From: Paramacrobiotus metropolitanus
Taxonomy: Eukaryota > Tardigrada > Eutardigrada > Parachela > Macrobiotidae
NCBI RefSeq assembly: GCF_019649055.1
Contig: NW_026570272.1
Coordinates: 682,001 to 746,000, forward strand
Length of the DNA stretch: 64,000 nt
Direction: 5' to 3'
Both the position numbers and the translations under genes were made by a program. Of this stretch, positions 1-12,230 are shown in pieces; the stretch's first letter is position 1, and every line of letters starts with the position of its first letter. The notes beneath the pieces were generated by a model. It had not been told where the DNA came from and did not search any database. It saw only the letters and a list, made by a program, of their open reading frames with translations.

Positions 1-1140
1 CTTTTTCTGAATGACAGCGATACAGTCACATGTGCCTTCTTGAGAGCCTGGACGCGTCATCGGTCATGGAGCCATGGACGTCCCACTAGCCACGAAGATA
101 AACACCTAGGATTATGCCTGCTGGAATATATATTATTCACGCTCGCGCGTAAATGAAGTTTAATTTATGGCTGATCGGCGTAAACAGTATGCTTGACGCG
201 CGTTGGGCCGCAAGATGAGCCCCTTGTAAGCCTTTGATAACTGCCAGATAAGTCCCGAGGGGGTAAAATCACGCTGCACGTGAAGTTTCCCGCTATGGCA
301 GCACGAAATAAGTGATGCAGGCCAAACTGCGAGAGAAATCATGGTTCTGTCGATTAGCAGTTTGCTGTACGTAGTTCTCTAATTATGTAGTTTTACCAAG
401 CCGTGTAAGACATTAACAAGACCATGCAGTGCATTATGCGTATCCCCATTCCGGGATACTGAACGCGGTATTCCCTTGTTCTTGGGTTTGCAAAAAGGTT
501 CAACATCTCATTATGGACAGCATCACACCCTACCGGCATATCAGCGGCAAACTTACTCATATAACGTATTTATCCATTGCTATCCGAGTAGAAGTAGGAA
601 GGTGTTGCATTTACGAAGAAAGCTTTCGTCTCGCTCTCACGTCGTTATTCCTCTGGACACCCTTCTGCACGAATAGAAAGGGTAGATCGGCTGGAGAGTG
701 GGTGTTTTGAACGCTGGTTTTCCCGGGAGTATAGGACGCGTCTGCAATTTATCTCTCAGATGCCTCTACACCTGTCTTATATGGCTGATAGATTCCTTTG
801 TCTTAATTGTTTTCCTTATTTGTGAGTTGCTAAAGATCTCGGCTTTCACATTACGTTCAGCCGTTGTGGATGGTTGATTACAGTTGTAATTTCACTGGTA
901 CTCAGAAATTAAAGCCAAACGAGACCTTCCTTTGTAAGTTTGTGTTATTGCCGCTGCAGTAATACAGCCATTGGATGGAACTTTATGAAAAGCAGTCGTC
1001 TGCAGTGATGCCTCGCCTCTCGGGCAGACGATATCTATCAATAACGTCACACATTGTACGGTGCTGTAAGTACCTCCGCTTGCTTTGTTGTATGTACTAT
1101 TACCTGTATTACCTGTATGTACTGATTCTGCTGCATATGT
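1..1140. other. Intergenic, nothing recognised
   Basis: The open frames here are short, overlap on both strands, and show no recognisable domain or splice-linked structure. I see no repeat in it that recurs elsewhere in the window. Confidence 0.5.
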
Positions 1141-2617
1141 TAACGATGCAGAGGTGCACATGTGTAGCCGGCAAGAATGTTAACATGTTCACGGTTCACG
1201 GTGTGAGCATATTTGCCGGGCAAAAATGCTCACGAATGAAATCATGCATGTCAAGTGTAGATTTTCTCTGCATCCAGTCTGAAATTAAATGTTTTATGTT
1301 CTTGTATTCTCAGTACGCAAAGGATGGCATTAATATGTTGTTGGGAAATAAAACGTTGATCTCATAAAAACCAGTCTTTCCTAAACTTCGGCGACTTTTA
1401 TCATTAAGTTTTAAGCGATTCTGTATGGTTGGAGCAGGACTACACAGCTATGATGAAGATGGCATTGTATTGGGCAGAAGATTCCCTGTCTGGCAGTCCG
1501 TCTTTACAATACGCAATCGTGACACTGTTTATTTCTGAATAATATTTAATTGATTCTTTACTACGGGTATGTTGCTTTGCGAGCAGAACAAAATAGACGT
1601 TAATTTAGTGAATGATGCCGGGCAGTGATGAACACGTTAGCTATTCGGCGGTAGTCGGATACCGCTGATGCAAGCCACACTTGCAATCAGATCAGAGGAA
1701 TAACTCGGCCGTCTCTGCGTGGCAGTCTGCTGTATGGTCGTGAACATCGGCGCTGGGCGGGGATATCAACATTTTTTAGCCATGTAAATAAATCTAGAAA
1801 ATTTCATAACACTTAATAAAACATAAAACTTAGCAATAGTGGTAACAAGCCAGTTTTAATTTAGAACTTCGATGCTCTATACCGGTTCAATCATAATTCA
1901 GAATTATATTCATAATTCAGATGCTATCATGCCTTAAATAAGTAGCCCCTGCGTGATCTTTGGTGTTTAGTACGTACATAATATGAAACAACGAAATCAG
2001 TCTCTGAGGTGCACTGTAACCAGCTGACTTATCGGCTTACAGTTGCTTAATTTCATAATCAAATACTCCAGCAACCGGTCAGTTTCACAATTCATTTCAA
2101 ACAACTGGTCACTCTCCTCATTCTGTGTCTATTGCTCCCTATAATTCTGTTAAGAAACCTGATATAACCACAAAAGTGATTTAGCTTTAGGTGCGAAATC
2201 GGAATTTACTCCCCCTGCAAATATTTCAGCAAAGTCAAGCCGCGAATTTCTGCTGTGGGCTGCAACGAACGTGCATTTGGGAAGGGGCTTTAATTACCTT
2301 TAGAGAGAACCTGTGGCTGTAAAACTTTGGAGCAAGTGTGAAGCGTGCACTTCAAGTATAGGTACTTACGTATTTTACTTGAATACTTATTGCCCACACT
2401 CTACAGCATATTAAAATGCTTACAAACATTATGGCATTCTGTATAATTATATTTTTTAAAATTGTATTCCCAAGAACTGCCGGTGTGGTTTTTTGCAATT
2501 CGACGGATGCTAGTATGCGAACGAACGATAATACTGCACTGCGATCGTGAACATGGGAGCCGGGCAGGGATGTTCACGTTTGTGAGCACGCGTGCCGGCC
2601 GGGAATGCTCACGATTA

Positions 2618-2780
2618 GTGAGTCGGCGAAGTCCGCCTGGGCAGGCGACCGGGCGCCGTAAAACGCATTTAATCAAGGGAGCAGACAGAAATTCGTTTGG
2701 ACACACGCTCTGTCTAACTCTGTACTCTTGATTAAAAGCGGTGCCCGTTTTACGGTTTACGGCGGACTTCGCCGACTCAC
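2618..2780. mobile_element. 163-bp MITE with TA target duplication
   Basis: Terminal inverted repeats of about 20 bp, starting GTGAGTCGGCGAAGTCCGCC at 2618 and mirrored at 2761-2780, are flanked on both sides by TA (2616-2617 and 2781-2782). Inner parts (ATTAATCAAG-like and GCCGTAAAAC-like stretches) also mirror each other, so the unit can fold back. A TA duplication is typical of Tc1/mariner-type non-autonomous elements; no transposase is encoded. It begins five bases after one of the 31-bp palindromes. Confidence 0.65.
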
Positions 2781-3103
2781 TATTATAACGGTATGGTAAT
2801 CGGACACTGCTGACATGAGCTGCTCTCGTTATCAGATATTTGAAGATGCGTTAATTTATGTCATTAGCCTCTGCCACTGAATGCTTTATGTTTTGCGGCT
2901 TTTCTACCTGCGCTGAATTCGTAAACATGTGTGCCGGACGAGTATGTTTGCGTTTGTAAAAATGAATAGTTTACTTCGTTGACTATTAAGCTTTAAGAAA
3001 TTATGCAACATAATTGGCTGTAAATACTATGCCATGATGACTTTGGCCAGCATCGAAGAAAACTTTTTTCTAAAGATGGGATGTGCGTTAATACACAACT
3101 GCA

Positions 3104-3195
3104 GTTAAGGGAAGTGTGCCGGTACAAGGTACATGTTACATGTGATAAAACATTCGATTTTGCGCACTCCCAAGCACGTTTGTGCATTGTTTTAC
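3104..3195. repeat. Dispersed repeat (copy 1 of a GGTACCAAAT-type family)
   Basis: This stretch (AGTTAAGGGAAGT, then GGTAC-rich sequence, then TTTGCGCACTC and CACGTTTGT) is recognisably related to 45109-45199, with shorter relatives near 32616-32660 and 50037-50090. It has no coding content. The family is unnamed here; it may be an old DNA-transposon or SINE-like repeat. Confidence 0.4.
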
Positions 3196-5285
3196 GAACT
3201 CTGTAGCCAACTGATTTGTATACGTACATTGGCGTAAACACCGAGCCCCAGCATGCCTTAATTTAATTAAATTTGGTCGTGGGCTTCTGATTCGAGATTT
3301 TACGGTATGTTAGCGTGAAAATTCCCGGGGTTCACGGTGCCCATTGCATACTGGTGTCACGTCTAAAAAGAACCGAGATAATAAAGAATTAACCAAATAT
3401 AGTGCAACAAACTGAACAAAGTCTGCATAGCAACGATAATTCACTACGATGCTCCAATAACTTTTTAAGTTTTGTACTGCAGTATATTGGGTTTCGCAAT
3501 CTTATACATATCAGGCCAAGTCGGCACTGGTGCTAAAAATAATGTGGACATTCGCGCTCGGCACGCGTGCTCCCGAATATGAGGCTTATGAGCAAAATAC
3601 TGTAACAGTAGCCGATCTGGCTGCTGTTCTAGTGGGTTGGCGTGTTGACCTTACCACGATGTTTTGTGGGCTGTTGAGATGAAAGGTAGGCACGACCGGC
3701 AACGGCGCCGTCATGGACGCTCTTACTGACGTAACACAATTACTGAACGTAACAACGGAAGTTCACGGCATGTTTAATGGCAAGAACAGTGCAACACAGG
3801 GACAAGGTTCAGCAAGAGTTTAATAAGCAGAACAAGCTGATGCAAGCTATAACAAGCGAATGCAAGACTGAATTCTAAAAATTGTGAAGAAGGACAGCTA
3901 GCCGGTAAAAGGACAGAAATTCATAACCAATGATGAAAAATAACTGGGTGGTCTTATGGTTGTACAACTTCTATCGCTACAATACTAATGCAAAATACTG
4001 CCATCTACTTAACTGATTAACAGCAATTTTTAATTTAGAAATAGGGAAATTTGAAAATTTGTTTCCGGGACATCCTCAAACTCCACCCAATTTTCCAAAA
4101 TAATTTACGGTAAAGTTTGACCTTTATATAAGTCTAGTTTAATTTAGCTTTTGTGTGTGGTGAAGATTGCTCTTTTGAATGATATCAACATGTTGCCAAT
4201 CAGACATTAGATTAGACATTAGACTCATCACACCTTGATAAATTAGACGGCCATTTCGTTCAGCCACCCGGTATAAGCCGAAAAATCCCGTTTCGCTATT
4301 TATTCATCTTAATCCTTTGATAAATAAAAATCTGGAAATACATTTTGCAGCTCGAAAAGTTAACATAAATAAACATGTGCATCGCCGCCCGGCACACAAG
4401 TTTACAAACTTAATGCAAATTTGTACGTGCTATGTATTACACAGATAACGAAGTACGAGGATCGGCCCCAACAAAGAAAAAACGCTTGTTATCAGTTTTT
4501 GATGAGAGCGGTTTATATTACCGTTGTTTTACCGATTGCCGTGCAACTACAAGCGTGAACATCCTCGCCCGGCACGCGTGCTCACAAACGTGAACATCCC
4601 TGCCCGGCTCCCATGTTCACGAGTGTAACATGAACCGCCTGCCTGCCTTCATGCGGAGTAAGAGCGCGTCTGATCGGCATACGAGAGCGGCAAATGCTAG
4701 CGGTATCCGATTACTGCATAGATCTTACATCGTGAGCATCCCTGCTGGGCGTCCGTACTCACAAATACAGATACGATGTACAAGGAAAAAAAGTGGGCAA
4801 TGCTTAAACATATCTGAAAATCTGTGCGTTATTTATCGGTTATTCTAAGTGAAAACAAGCAACATCTGTTTTTATGTGTTGTACAATACAGTGTTGAAGA
4901 CTACAGAGATCAAACTGCAGTGGGTTCCATATATATACTTCCGCTTTGCGCTGTGCTGCATATTAGGTACGGATTCATATGAGAATGAAAGAAACTAGTA
5001 CTTCGTATAAACGTGGCCAGGTGTACAATGTAAATTCCCATGGTGCGTATATAAATCATGGCCGGTATACGGGTTACCTGCACCGTAATAAAACCATTCT
5101 ACAACCAAATGATGTACATGGGGGGCTCAAAACCCTCTGTGCGCGCGACATCCGCTTGCTCAGATACAGAAAATGGAAGTTACTGTATAAGTAAAATTAA
5201 GTTGGCGGTTGTGTGCCGAAAACAGAATTTTACTTTGTCTTCTTGCGATTTTACCGCTGGGGATAAATATGTACAGAGATGATTC

Positions 5286-5890
5286 TGACGAGGCGCATAC
5301 CCCAACTCTTGATTCTCTGATCAGCCTGTGCTTGGTATCGTTAGAATCCTTAGAAATTTAGCAATATTTTCCAAAAATCAACTTTTCCCCAGCTAAAGAA
5401 CGGGGATTTAGAGATCTCGGAGAAACCAGCACATACATGATGGCGGGCTTCAATCAGAACGTCAGCATGCGCCATACGCATTTGTGCGCAGTACCTGCGA
5501 CTAGTCTCGCTGCAGATCTGATGGTTCTGTATTGTGTTTTCTCGATAGCTGTCGCACCTTTTACCCTATCTCGCGGGCCATCGTCCAATGTTGCATTGAT
5601 GCCGATGCAGCCAGTCGATGTGAGTGCGCGCAATGGGGTAAAAAGGTGCGATAGCTATCGACAAACACTGCTTTGTATTCTCGATTAAAGACGGTTGCGT
5701 AAGCACGCATCCGTAAATGGACGCCGTAGATCCTATTGCGGTCTGAACAGCCTCTGAACGGTCTCTAAATCCCAGTTCTTCAGCTGGGGAAAAGTTGATT
5801 TTTGGTAACGATTCCTAAATTTCTATGGATTCTAACGATACCAAGTACAGGCTGATCAGAGAATCAAGAGTTGGGGAATCCGCCTCGTGA
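5286..5890. mobile_element. Foldback element with about 120-bp inverted arms
   Basis: The left arm (5286-5412) and right arm (5759-5890) are imperfect inverted copies: both carry CCCAACTCTTGATTCTCTGA, GGTATCGTTAGAATCC and a TTTTCCCCAGCT stretch in opposite orientation. A second inner inverted pair (about 5545-5571 and 5633-5661, core AGCTATCG with GCACCTTTTACCC) lies between them. The small open frame at 5437-5688 spans the inner hairpin and is probably not a gene. A fragment of the same arm occurs near 24295-24360. The target duplication could not be fixed. Confidence 0.6.
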
Positions 5891-6904
5891 ATAAAAACTT
5901 GTTTCGTGGTACTTCCTTAATGATATTTTTTAAATTCATTTTTGAATGGGAAAAAGTGTTATGGGCCTAGTTGTTTAACCCAGTGTAGGCATACAAATCA
6001 GTTGGGTACTGCCTGACTGATTACATTGCAAATCAGTGTTTATTCGTGCGCGAAAGCGATCGAATGTCAATAGATTACTAGATATTAATATACATGCACT
6101 TACGAGTAGTACCACTGCCGGGACACTTACCTTAATTGTCTTTTCGGCGAAATTGTAGTATCAGCACCGGATACTCATCTTTACAATCCTTTTTTTAAAT
6201 GTGGTGTCTCAGTCATTTCTCAGGAAAATCTACATGTACCCTGCATGATTTCATTCGTGAGCATTTTCGCCCGTCAAAAATGCTCACAAGCATTTTCGCC
6301 CGTCAAATATGCTCACACCGTGAACCGTGAACATGTTAACATTCTTGCCGGCTACACACATGTACAAGTGCTGTTTACAAGTGTCAACTGAAAACATTGT
6401 AGTATATTAATTACCATAACGTCAGCAAAACATGTTGAAAAGCCTCCTCTTTTGTGGATACATGATTCGCAGCCCTCATAAAAACCAAATTTTATGCCAA
6501 ATGATGCCTACCGTTGGTCACACAGAAGTTCGAAGTGCACTGGCTAACAGAAAATTATTTTCAATAATTTTTCGCTTTGTAACCTGTACGTACGCTGCGT
6601 AGCTTTCCGTTTCTGGCACCTAGTCACAAACACTTGCTACTTTCTTGAGAAAGCGGTAGTACATATTTACTTTGTTTCATAATTTATACATATAACAAGA
6701 AAGCAGAAATCTAAATTTAACACCATTTTGCGCTTCATGAAACTGAGCAGGTAAAAGAAGAAAACTTACAAAAACCATCGGGGTGAACCACGAGGAAGGA
6801 CGTCAGGGATCGTCAGTAATGTAATCTTTTGGCGATCCCTAGCAATTTGTTAGTAGTAACAGTTTCTCAAAGTTATACTTGGCTTTTATACTTGGCATGG
6901 CAAA

Positions 6905-9382
6905 GTTATACCTAGCTTTGTATGAACAAGGTACAGATTTACCCCCAAGCCCTCCGCCCACTAGTCGGAGACAACGCTGCAGCGAAGAGGATCTTGTTCG
7001 GCAAGTTGGTCAGAAGATCGATGATGGATCCATCTCCGGCGCTATGCGAGTGTTGTTGTCCACAGATTCAGTGGCCGTCTGCACACCCGAAGTTCTCCAA
7101 AATTTGCGCGAGAAACACCCTTTAAGCCCCCCACCGTCTCGGCTCGCCACGCCACTTCTGCTGTCGCTGCGCCTATAATAACTTCTGCAGAAGTGTTCGC
7201 TGCCATCCACACTTTCCCACGAGGCTCAGCTGCAGGTCCAGACGGTTTAAGGCCTCAACATTTGCTGGACTTTATGGGCTCAAAGCTAGATGACCAAAGC
7301 GGACCCTTTTGCGAACCCGTTGCCTCTGTGTTGACGCTGGTTCAGCAAGGTAAAATTCCCGCTGTTATACGGCCGATCTTCTTTGGTGGTAAATTACTGG
7401 CGCTGCGGAAGAAGGACGGTGGGCTGCACCCGATAGCAAGTAGGGCTGTCACTACGTCGTCTAATCGCCAAAATCGTGTGCACTAGGATGGCGGACCGGG
7501 CAACCGCTTTGCTCACTCCTCACCAGTCTGGTTTTAACGTCCGGGGCGGGCTGAAGCCATCGTTCACGCCACCAGGCATTTCATCCAGTCCTCACCGGAG
7601 AGCATTAAAGCACTCGTGAAGATCGATTTTCGCAATGCTTTCAATACTGTATCCCGAGAAGTGATTTTAGATGCGGTGCATCAACATTTCCCCGAATACG
7701 ACGAATACTATTGGTCAGCGTATGGGCATCATTCTTCTTTGTTCATCGATCAGACGGTGCTTTCGTCCGAGTCTGGAGTACAACAAGGCGACCCATTGGG
7801 CCCACTGCTGTTTTGCCTGGCATTGCTTCGTGTTATCGCTACCCTGGATACTGTGCTCAACGCTTGGTACCTTGATGACGGAACCCTGCGGAGCGCCGGC
7901 GACACTAGCAGAAAATTTTGGACGGGTTATCACAGGCGCACGCTCCACTGGATTGGAGATTAATGAGGCTAAATGTGAACACTTTGTATGGGGAGGCTCA
8001 GAGAGTGAACGGCAGGAAGTCATCGATGATTTCGTTTCACATCATCCCCAGCCCCGTGTTGTGTCCAGTACGACTTTAACCTTGCTCGGTGCCCCGGTTC
8101 TAGACGATGCGATTGAAGACTCATTGCAAGCGAAATCAAGTGCAATAGGGAGAGCTTGTGAGCGCCTGCAACTTCTTCCTCGCCATCATGCACTATATTT
8201 GCTCAGACACTGCTTGGGTGCCCTGAAAATAATATATGTGCTTAGATGTTGCAATGCTTGGAAGCATCCACATCTGCTGTATCAAATTGATGAGTCATTG
8301 CCCTCCTGTTTCCAAGAACTCAGTAACGTGCGGGTGAACCACGACGACTACCCGTGTTGGAGGCAAGCGACCCTTCCAGTCAGTCGAGGAGGTATCGGCA
8401 TACGACGAGCGGAGGAATTATCACTTCCAGCCGTTTTGGCTTCGATTCACTCCGTATCGTGTTTGTTATCGTCGATGCTTCCTCACCTACCGGCAGTGGA
8501 CGCTTCCGAAGCAATTGAATGTGGAAAGGTAAAGCCCGACAACCGGAAATGCCCGAAGTTGCCTTCCGAAAGCTTCAGAAAACCTGGGACTTACCGCTGT
8601 GTAATGTGTCAGTTTCAGTTTTACTGGACTTGTTTCGCGGCGACAGCGTCAACACAGCCCGTCTCCTTGCACAGTCCAGACCGGAAGCCGGTATTTGGCT
8701 GAATGCGCTTCCTTCGGCCCACATCGGCAACCTGCTCGACGACGAAACGATGAAAATTTCGATTGGCCTGCGTCTGGGAGCGGATATCTGCGAGCCACAT
8801 AACTGCACCAAATGTGACAAACATGTTGACAAGTTGGGCCGCCACGGTTTATCATGCACCTACTCGGCCGGTAGGCATGCGCGCCATGGAGGGCATAACA
8901 GTATTTTGTGCCGCGCTTGTGTTTCAGCTGGTGTCCCTGCTAAGCTCGAACCACGCGGCATGTCCTCCACAACAGATCAACGACCTGACGGCTGTACAAC
9001 TTTCGCCTGGAAAAGAGGAGTGTGTCTGGCCTGGGATGTGACGTGCGTCGACACAATGGCCCTTTCCCATCTTCCGTCTACGTCGATTACGGCAGGTGCT
9101 GCTGCTGTACAAGCAGAAGAAAAGAAGTCCCGACTGTACGCCTATCTGCAAGGGCGCTACATTTTTTCTCCGATCGCCTTCGAGACGATGGGTTCCTGGG
9201 GCCCGTCGGCTATCGCCATTGTGAAGGAGTTGGGCAAAAGACTTCAGGAGCACACAGGAGAGCGTCGATCACATGAGGATCTGCGTCAACGACTATCGTT
9301 GGAGATTCAGCGCGGAAATGCAGCATCTATCCTTGGCACGATGGACGGAGTGGATAGTTTAAACGAAGTTTTGCTGTTGTGA
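6905..9382 (+). mobile_element. Decayed non-LTR retrotransposon (LINE) with RT, CCHC finger and restriction-like nuclease domain
   Basis: In order: an N-terminal stretch (about 6940-7130), the RT region starting with GPDGLRPQHL (near 7235) and LRKKDGGLHPIA (near 7400), KIDFRNAFN (7617), the GVQQGDPLGPLLF block (about 7770-7810), the catalytic YLDD (7868-7879), then a C-terminal CX2C...H...C finger (8804-8854) and an RPDG...WDVTCVDT pair (8980 and 9032) that looks like the PD-(D/E)XK nuclease of R2-type elements. The order RT then finger then nuclease is that of site-specific LINE clades (R2/NeSL/HERO-like); I cannot name the clade. The reading frame changes about five times (near 7170, 7440, 7555, 7915 and 8515), so it is dead as read. 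The 3' end reads through to a TGA at 9380. The element may extend upstream of 6905; no poly-A tail or target duplication was found. Confidence 0.85.
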
Positions 9383-12135
9383 TTAATATAGCGTGTTTCT
9401 TTCTTTATTACCATAACTGTGCGATGATTATTAAGTTATACTTGTTTTCATTCCTCCTTGAAGGGCATAAGTAACAGTATGGGTAATTTTAGTTGAAGGC
9501 GCTTAAAGTGGGAGATATAGCATTAGAAAACTTACATAATTTTGGGAGGCTTTTTGTGTAGATTTGGCCGCCGCACAGCAAACGTCGTTTAATTCAACTA
9601 GCCAGTATGGATGGATGTCGGCTTATTGCGGAAGCGGGAAGTAACGTTATCCATAGACACGGGAGGTGACGTTATGCGACAGAGCATTTTTTTCTGTCGG
9701 TTGGTTCGGCAATTTCGGATTTTGACCGGCAAGAATGTGCCCCGGTACCTGGTACATGCTAGTTCAGTGCTGGTTCAGTGGCGGTTCACCCGGGCCGCAT
9801 ATATTAGTTTGTTACGTTAGCTGTCCTGCACACGAAAAAAATTCATGTTGAGATTAATTAATTAGCCATCTTTGTTTTACAGTGCATGAATCACGTTTGT
9901 AAGTGATTGAAAACAGCTCTGTTTATGATGACACCGTACTGCAAGTTTGCCTTATTAAAAGCGACCTACTCTTGCTTTTCCCAGTTAGGAGAGATTGTAT
10001 AGTGCGCTGAGCTTTCTCAACGGTTCCTGATTTTTGAATACTTCTGCACCTTTCTACGGTAATTTGTCGACATGCTTGCGCGCTGCATGACACCGGAGAG
10101 CCCCGCTGCGCCGACCAAAACGTCCTTGCAGTGTTAGCCCTTCTCTTTCCGTTTGTTTCCATGCGCCTGACGGCTCTACGTTACTCTTGCTTGGGGTTGA
10201 TGAGTGCGTGGAGGATGGGATTTGGCAGCAAGACGTCGTCCGAGAGCGGCAGTCGTCCGCTCCATTGTCCTTGCCGTATCTATTCAGTAAATTTTAGCTC
10301 AGTTTGTATTGGATATTATTTCTGTCTGCCACATGGTGCTGCATACGAACCCACCAATTGGCTTTTTCACAGCGGCACAATATTGCCACACGCTGTATAT
10401 GCTACAGATGCTGTTTGATCCTCTTATGTGGGTTATTAGCCTGCGGCCAGTAGGACAAAGGCGATGAAAGGCGATCGAATTTGTCGAATCGGGTGTCCCA
10501 GAATTCTCCGAGTGTCTCCCAGAATCGGGTGTCTATAAAACATCGGTATTTTTATGATATTAAACATGTACTCGCACTGCGTACATAAACAAGTAATTCA
10601 GTTATTCTGATCTTTTAGACATTACGGGACATCATGCAGCCAACGCAGAAATTTTCGCTATATATACGCAATCTTAAATTTAAAATGTACGTGATTTTGA
10701 AAAAAAAACAGAATGTTTATTCCTGACGTGAATTTTCGAGTAGCAGGCATTGCCAGGCAACACAAGAGAGCTATCGCCGCACTCATCGAAAACGGCTATG
10801 CATTCTGCAATAGTGTCAGGTGCAACTCCACAGAGTCGTTGCCAGGCATGATGCCCTTGCTCCCTGATTGCTTGTGGGACATCCGCTCGATGCCGGATAG
10901 CACCGGACATTCGGCAAACAGTATCCATGGGTCCGGTAGACCGCATTTATATTTCGTTATAAGAAAGCGTTAGGGAGCCTTTTTTCGGGAGGACTAACAG
11001 TGGCACTTGGCTTTCCCGATCGTAATGTACAGGAACGACGCGATGTGGTCGTATTATAAAAGCATCTGCCGGCTCACTGGTTGCTGACACATCCGTTATT
11101 CCACAAACCACTGATAAAATGAAATTGCACGGAATAATTGGCGGCAGTAGCCTAGTTATTGATCCATACAGAATCCAGTATGGTGGTATGTCAAATACTG
11201 ATTGCAAGCGTGACCGATACAACAATGAGGCGATTAATGGCTTACGGCCGGAAAGGCGTATAAATTCACTGTAATATCATCATGCTCCACGGTGGAGCAT
11301 GATGATATTACAGTGAATTAAAAACTTACCCCTATCGAAAACCTTAACAAATTCTCCTTTCATTCCGTCAGAATCGCTGTGTTATCTATTCAGGCGCTTT
11401 CTGAAATTAGCAGTTTGTGCATTTGTAAAACTCGTGCTTTTGCTTTCTCTATGGGTGTTCCTTGTTTTGGTTATACGAGGTATATTGACTCATTTAACTG
11501 GTTCTCACAAATATGGCTTAGTGCAATGCCGACATTCAGTGCGGTTCATGGTGTCTCATTTTGACAAGTTGAGAATCAGCGCATGATTGCTGCGGTGGTT
11601 TTTTAAACTCGGAAAATCTCTGAGGACTGAGGGCATTTTCAAACGTGGCTACAGAGGTAAAGAGACTGCGTCCATTACAGGTTGCTCTTTACAATTTAAA
11701 GAACATGGTTATCCGTGATCATCCGTCCGGCAGTCATGCTTGAATTTAGTCTGTAATTACTGTCGTTGAAGCCGTGCGAAGGCGTCAGGGGTGACTATCG
11801 TATCCGCATCCCCAGGTAAGCGTAAAAGTACCTTCTTTCGGTGCGCAGCGTTGTGTTGGAGCAGTTGGACTGACAATGATGCAAGAATGATGGCAGCATG
11901 ACGATTCTACAAGTTTGTAGTCGTGCACTCGTCAAACGTCAGGACTCGTCAAACGTCCTACAGGGTGAACAATTTTATAGGAATCCTATTGTCACAGGAA
12001 GGTCACCCATTCAGATTAACAGATAAATGTGAAAGTGGGAGAACAAGAGCTTCCTACAAAAAAAAAGTTTATTGCCCAAAGTGAAAAAATACAAAAATAA
12101 GGAAAAAATACAAATATAATACATCATTTTTTAAG
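9383..12135. other. Intergenic, one strong hairpin, no gene recognised
   Basis: Open frames are short and mutually overlapping, without domains. GGTACCTGGTACATG near 9746 may be a scrap of the dispersed GGTACC family. A near-perfect 57-bp palindrome at 11263-11319 is listed separately. Confidence 0.45.
11263..11319. repeat. 57-bp near-perfect palindrome
   Basis: The arms are 28 bp each with a single central base (CCAC-G-GTGG); the outer end is AATTCACTGTAATATCATC. Arms show no mismatch that I can see. It lies in noncoding DNA and could form a cruciform or hairpin; it may be a minimal foldback element. Confidence 0.8.
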
Positions 12136-12201
12136 CAGCGACTATCTATCCAAATACAACGTGGAAATGCAATACGTGTAATGGGAACAATTCCCTGACC
12201 A
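12136..12201 (+). mobile_element. LINE 3' tail fragment, same family as 6.9-9.4 kb
   Basis: The frame starting at 12136 reads KQRLSIQIQRGNAIRVMGTI and a stop, matching the very C-terminus of the LINE at 6905-9382 (QRLSLEIQRGNAASILGTM). Nothing upstream matches, so this is a 5'-truncated or eroded copy. Confidence 0.75.
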
Positions 12202-12230
12202 GGATAGCATAGAGGAAGTGTTTCTGTTAT

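Larger units (their letters stand above)
1203..6316. repeat. Cluster of twelve 31-bp interrupted palindromes
   Basis: Twelve near-identical 31-bp units lie at 1203-1233, 1740-1770, 2547-2577, 2582-2612, 2921-2951, 3544-3574, about 4370-4404 (somewhat longer), 4555-4585, 4590-4620, 4732-4762, 6257-6287 and 6286-6316. Each has arms of the form GTGARCAT and ATGYTCAC around a GC-rich centre close to GCCCGGC. Two pairs (2547/2582 and 4555/4590) have the same 35-bp period. The outer blocks at 1147-1260 and 6241-6365 are inverted copies of each other, as are the 2547-2612 and 4555-4620 blocks, so the whole 5 kb is a loose inverted structure. No coding gene is visible inside. I did not notice the unit elsewhere in the window. 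Confidence 0.8.

Noticed and set aside
1203-6316. CRISPR-like array of 31-bp repeats
   Set aside because: Spacing is irregular (0 to over 1,400 bp), units occur in both orientations, and the gene context is animal.
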